Below are positions 8,111-8,951 of a DNA stretch of 8,951 bases, one piece after another (the stretch's first letter is position 1; every line of letters starts with the position of its first letter). Where the stretch lies: the NCBI GenBank assembly GCA_903920405.1, contig CAIXMC010000323.1, positions 1-8,951 on the forward strand, given 5' to 3'. The position numbers and the translations under genes are program-made. The DNA is from an uncultured beta proteobacterium (GTDB lineage: Bacteria; Pseudomonadota; Gammaproteobacteria; Burkholderiales; Burkholderiaceae_C). The notes beneath the pieces were generated by a model, which did no database searches, was not told where the DNA came from, and saw nothing but the letters and a program-made list of their open reading frames with translations.

Positions 8111-8773
8111 TTAAAACTTGAAGTGAGAGGGTTCGAGAAAGTTTTGAAGACGCGGCGCAGTAAAGTCCCACTTGATGTCAATCTGGTAATGGGTATCGCT
8201 CATTCGCGTGATGGTTTGCGCATGCATGATGGGTTCATCGCCCACAATGGCCACCAGACGCCCTTTGAGTCTAAGTTGCGAAAGAAGGGATGATGGAACT
8301 TCGGCCACCGAGCCACCCAACACAATCAGGTCAAAAGGTGCATCTACCGCCGCGCCCAGAGCACCATCAGCCAAACGCACTTCTGCATTGTGGATGCGGG
8401 CATTCTGCAAATGAGCCTGTGCCATTTCCACCAATTCAGGAACAATTTCAAGACTGAGTACATGCCGAGCCATGCTGGCCAACAAAGCGGTCATATAGCC
8501 AGAACCCGTGCCAATTTCAAGCACTTTGTCAGTGGACTGCACCCTGGCATCTTGCAGCAGCCGTGCCTGCACTTTGGGTGAGAGCATCTGTTGCCCACCG
8601 GGTAGTGCAATTTCCAAATCGGCAAATGCCAAAGATTTGTAGGCGATAGGCACAAAATCTTCACGTTTGACGCTTGCCAACAATTCCAGCACCCGAGAAT
8701 CTGACACCTGCCACGGGCGAACCTGTTGCTCAATCATGTGATAGCGGGCTTTTTCAGTGTCTGGCAAAGGCAT
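8111..8773 (-). CDS. pcm: PCMT-like SAM-dependent methyltransferase (protein-L-isoaspartate O-methyltransferase family)
   Basis: A 220-aa cytoplasmic class I methyltransferase of the protein-L-isoaspartate O-methyltransferase family, which in its classical form repairs isoaspartyl residues in aged proteins. The SAM motif I is clear, VLEIGTGSGY (84-93), followed by LSLEIVPELVEMA (106-118). The N-terminal segment MIEQQVRPWQVSDSRVLE and VKREDFVP (35-42) is typical of the family. The region equivalent to the substrate-side TISQP motif of E. coli Pcm reads QQMLSPKVQ (61-69), so Ser65 is kept but its surroundings differ. This marks a divergent subfamily often found beside TolC genes, whose substrate is less certain. 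The start is well supported: AGGAG lies six bases before ATG 8771-8773. It is the first gene of a probable operon with the rhodanese gene four bases downstream and tolC after that. The symbol reflects family, not proven activity. Confidence 0.88.
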   Translation of the reverse strand: MPLPDTEKARYHMIEQQVRPWQVSDSRVLELLASVKREDFVPIAYKSLAFADLEIALPGGQQMLSPKVQARLLQDARVQSTDKVLEIGTGSGYMTALLASMARHVLSLEIVPELVEMAQAHLQNARIHNAEVRLADGALGAAVDAPFDLIVLGGSVAEVPSSLLSQLRLKGRLVAIVGDEPIMHAQTITRMSDTHYQIDIKWDFTAPRLQNFLEPSHFKF

Positions 8774-8779
8774 TTTTTA

Positions 8780-8784
8780 CTCCT
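8780..8784 (-). promoter_or_regulatory. Shine-Dalgarno site of the PCMT-like gene
   Basis: The minus strand reads AGGAG six bases before ATG 8771-8773. It is the only strong Shine-Dalgarno in the window and fixes the start of the methyltransferase gene. The downstream minus-strand genes lack such a site. Confidence 0.8.
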
Positions 8785-8811
8785 GATGGTATTTGTGAGG
8801 CAGAGTTTGCC

Positions 8812-8840
8812 ATTTTAGAACTTGTTCACGAAACTGGCAC
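8812..8840 (-). promoter_or_regulatory. Candidate sigma-70 promoter for the PCMT-rhodanese operon
   Basis: On the minus strand, GTGCCA (8835-8840) and TAAAAT (8812-8817) are separated by 17 bases, matching the -35 and -10 consensus at 4/6 and 5/6. Transcription would begin near 8805, leaving a leader of about 32 bases before the ATG. This is a pattern match only. It overlaps the candidate promoter for the opposite gene. Confidence 0.4.
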
Positions 8841-8849
8841 TTTTACAAT
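8822..8849 (+). promoter_or_regulatory. Candidate sigma-70 promoter for the tusA-like gene
   Basis: TTGTTC (8822-8827) and TACAAT (8844-8849) lie 16 bases apart, 3/6 and 5/6 matches to the -35 and -10 consensus. Transcription would start near 8856, about 29 bases before the ATG. The weak -35 makes this tentative. Confidence 0.35.
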
Positions 8850-8884
8850 CCGCCTTGTTCGGCGTGCTCTATTGGAAAACAACC

Positions 8885-8951
8885 ATGCAAATTGACAAAG
8901 AAATCGACACCAGCGGCCTCAGTTGTCCCCTGCCCATTTTGCGAACAAAAA
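8885..8951 (+). CDS. tusA: TusA-family sulfur carrier protein, N-terminal fragment (runs off right edge)
   Basis: Only 22 codons are in the window, starting at ATG 8885-8887. The peptide carries TSGLSCPLPILRTK, the TusA/SirA-family hallmark CPxP with the sulfur-accepting Cys14, preceded by the usual acidic D-x-x-G-L-x lead. TusA-family proteins pass persulfide sulfur from a cysteine desulfurase or rhodanese to targets such as the tRNA 2-thiouridine pathway or molybdenum cofactor maturation. Which of these applies cannot be told from a fragment. GGAA at about ten bases upstream is a weak ribosome site. The gene diverges from the methyltransferase-rhodanese operon across a 111-bp region. Confidence 0.85.
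   Translation, partial: MQIDKEIDTSGLSCPLPILRTK

Noticed and set aside
8107..8181. Longer rhodanese start overlapping the methyltransferase gene
   Set aside because: The added 25 residues have no family character and would overlap the upstream gene by 71 bases, while ATG 8106 sits four bases after its stop.

Overview
The window looks like a piece of a betaproteobacterial chromosome, most likely order Burkholderiales. The basis is moderate GC, the protein family flavour, and the block of a PCMT-like methyltransferase, a rhodanese and a TolC-family protein, which I recall as a common arrangement in that group. This placement is an inference and was not searched. Six of the seven genes lie on the minus strand, so they read from right to left. 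The seventh, at the right edge, diverges on the plus strand.

Reading right to left: a partial tusA-like sulfur carrier gene (8885 to edge, plus strand) is separated by a 111-bp divergent promoter region from a PCMT-like methyltransferase (8111-8773), a single-domain rhodanese (7765-8106) and a TolC-family outer membrane efflux/secretion protein with a signal peptide (6364-7686). A 188-bp gap follows, holding a candidate promoter and a short array of 10-bp helically phased repeats. Next is a signalling pair: a REC-GGDEF diguanylate cyclase (5174-6175) whose 3' end overlaps a large hybrid sensor kinase (1684-5202). The kinase has the layout TM-periplasmic-TM-HAMP-PAS-HisKA-HATPase-REC-REC-HPt plus a C-terminal helical tail. 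The left 1.6 kb is the N-terminal 532 residues of a single-chain MmeI-like (type IIL) restriction-modification enzyme that runs off the left edge.

The most coherent functional unit is the signalling pair. All phosphotransfer residues needed for a His-Asp-His-Asp relay are present, and the natural final acceptor is the REC domain of the overlapping diguanylate cyclase, so the pair probably turns a periplasmic cue into cyclic di-GMP. The envelope/housekeeping block and the accessory restriction enzyme appear to be independent neighbours. I see no tRNA, rRNA, CRISPR array, transposase or phage gene. No gap between genes exceeds 300 bases. Nothing here is clearly a previously undescribed system. 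The best leads are the kinase-cyclase relay, the phased repeats ahead of it, and the divergent PCMT-like protein.
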